A stretch of 64,000 nucleotides of DNA from Protula sp. h YS-2021 (Eukaryota; Annelida; Polychaeta; Sabellida; Serpulidae), in assembly GCA_949752745.1 (NCBI GenBank), contig OX457028.1, positions 28,854,445-28,918,444 on the forward strand, read 5' to 3'. The notes below the pieces were generated by a model, which searched no databases, was not told the DNA's origin, and was given only the letters and a program-made list of their open reading frames with translations. The translations under genes and the position numbers were made by a program. Of the stretch, positions 62,901 through 64,000 are shown one piece after another. The stretch's first letter is position 1, and every line of letters starts with the position of its first letter.

Positions 62901-64000
62901 CCACCCCGACAATAGAACAAACGGTTGGTCTCGTTCAGATGAATCGGCGTCCTTTAATGGTAACCCGTGTTTGGTGACACGCTAGCGGGAGACTGCAGGC
63001 AAGTTACCTGTGTCAAAACCACCCTAAGGCTTTGACACTGAAATGACAGCGACACCCGCGAGCGCTGTGGCTGGGCTCGTACACGCCGCACCTTGTCTCT
63101 GCCTCCCCACCCTAGTGGGTCTTGCATTGGGTGCGCCCCCAACAGAAGCCATACTGCATTTCCATACAGAAGGTTGTTTCTAAACTAGTTAAAGAAGAAG
63201 TGGATAAAGGGTTGATCACATACGGCCATATGGGAGTGGTCACCGAGTGTAAAGTGCTCTTACCCTCTTTATGAAGGGTGAATGTACTAATATCGTGCTA
63301 TTCAGACGCGAAAATAGAGCGTATTCCAAAGGGCAATACACGCATATTTTAAGTCACTTACCCAGGGGAACTGCAGACTTTGTATACATCCTGGGTTTGC
63401 TGTCAATGAAATATATATGCACGGAGTGCAGGAGGTTTTTTTTCATTAGGGAAAAGTGGTTTTTTCTGTCAAAATGTTAAACATTTTTAACCTGTCTGTA
63501 TGAACCGATACTGGCTGCAAACCATGAAAACGTACTCAGAACATACCGGCGATCACTAGAGAAACATTACTAAAATTTAGTCGAGACTACTTGTGGTCTT
63601 CTTCCTTTTTTTTCCTTCTCCTCCTCCTCATCTTCCTATTTCTTTTCTTCTTTCTTCTTTTTTTTTTTACATCTCCACTTGCTAGTAATTAATTAGACAC
63701 GTAATAATAGTCTGGCCGGGCCACGGTGCTTTCTGCTTTAGTAAAAAACAGCGGAAAGTGTTTTCATTCGGAACAAAAGTAACGCTTATGACATGACCTT
63801 AAAAAGACTTTCGCTTGAAGAATGCTTCGAATATAACCACTTCCATTTTAGATCGTATCACATAAAGTCATTTTAACACACATCCAAGCACTGTATTTTA
63901 TGGAAGTATGTAGCACTTTTATTAAGCTTGATAACTGAAATTTCATTTATAGATAATTTTTTACTTTTATATTGTTGTCTACGCAAGGCAGTGGGAATGT
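59802..64000. other. probable intron; no exon recognised
   Basis: The upstream USP53/54 exons (catalytic Cys region) were searched for by motif on the minus strand and not found, so this is probably intronic. A poly(T) tract lies at 59873-59913 and a pyrimidine-rich stretch at 63597-63668. Confidence 0.5.
59873..59913. repeat. poly(T) tract, 41 bp
   Basis: Uninterrupted T run; poly(A) on the sense strand of the host gene intron, possibly the tail of an old retroinsertion. Confidence 0.95.

Noticed and set aside
59802..64000. Upstream USP exons with the catalytic Cys box
   Set aside because: Looked for Cys-box and CxxC finger motifs with splice signals on the minus strand and found none that fit.

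Overview
This is animal nuclear DNA, most likely from a marine or other invertebrate bilaterian; I cannot name the species. The evidence is a multi-exon USP53/USP54-type gene with GT-AG introns, several animal retroelement families (BEL/Pao, DIRS-like, LINE fragments, a tRNA-like SINE), long microsatellites and satellite DNA. There is no bacterial gene organisation.

Layout. Positions 1-2261 hold the decayed 3' half of a BEL/Pao pol gene, followed by a probable LTR. From 3.5 to 16 kb lies a graveyard of repeats: a LINE endonuclease fragment, a tRNA-like SINE, a (TA)n tract, two copies of a DIRS-type tyrosine recombinase (6.35 and 12.5-13.1 kb), a DIRS-like reverse transcriptase fragment (11.3 kb) and the C-terminus of an RLE-type non-LTR element (6.6-7.4 kb). 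Tandem ~60-bp repeats follow at 16.0-16.3 kb.

The centre of the window, 16291-37322, is a structurally complete Polinton/Maverick of the adintovirus kind, 21,032 bp long. It begins AG and ends CT. Its terminal inverted repeats match over 413 bp with one difference seen by eye, and it is flanked by a perfect 6-bp target duplication (ATTTGT). It carries all hallmark genes with open frames: protein-primed-type DNA polymerase B, chromodomain integrase, packaging ATPase, adenain-like protease, penton-like minor capsid protein and double-jelly-roll major capsid protein. Virion genes run rightward (23.8-29.7 kb). DNA polymerase and a cluster of four small PC4-like genes run leftward (35.4-29.8 kb), converging near 29.75 kb. 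Divergent gene pairs sit near both ends: a zinc-finger gene and a tandem CARD-like gene on the left, a Cys-rich gene and a RING-finger gene on the right.

The most unusual points in this element are histone-type 3' stem-loops, with a conserved downstream element, after the outer genes; five PC4-like proteins; a tandem death-fold (CARD-like) protein; a RING protein; a small protein with myristoylation and palmitoylation signals; and inverted repeats packed with TGACGTCA sites and perfect hairpins.

Right of the element (37.45-40.7 kb) is a ~310-bp higher-order satellite. From 42.86 to 59.80 kb, on the minus strand, lie the last nine coding exons of a host USP53/USP54 (Drosophila echinus) homologue. 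Its first exons, including the catalytic Cys region, lie beyond the window. No further gene was recognised in 59.8-64 kb.
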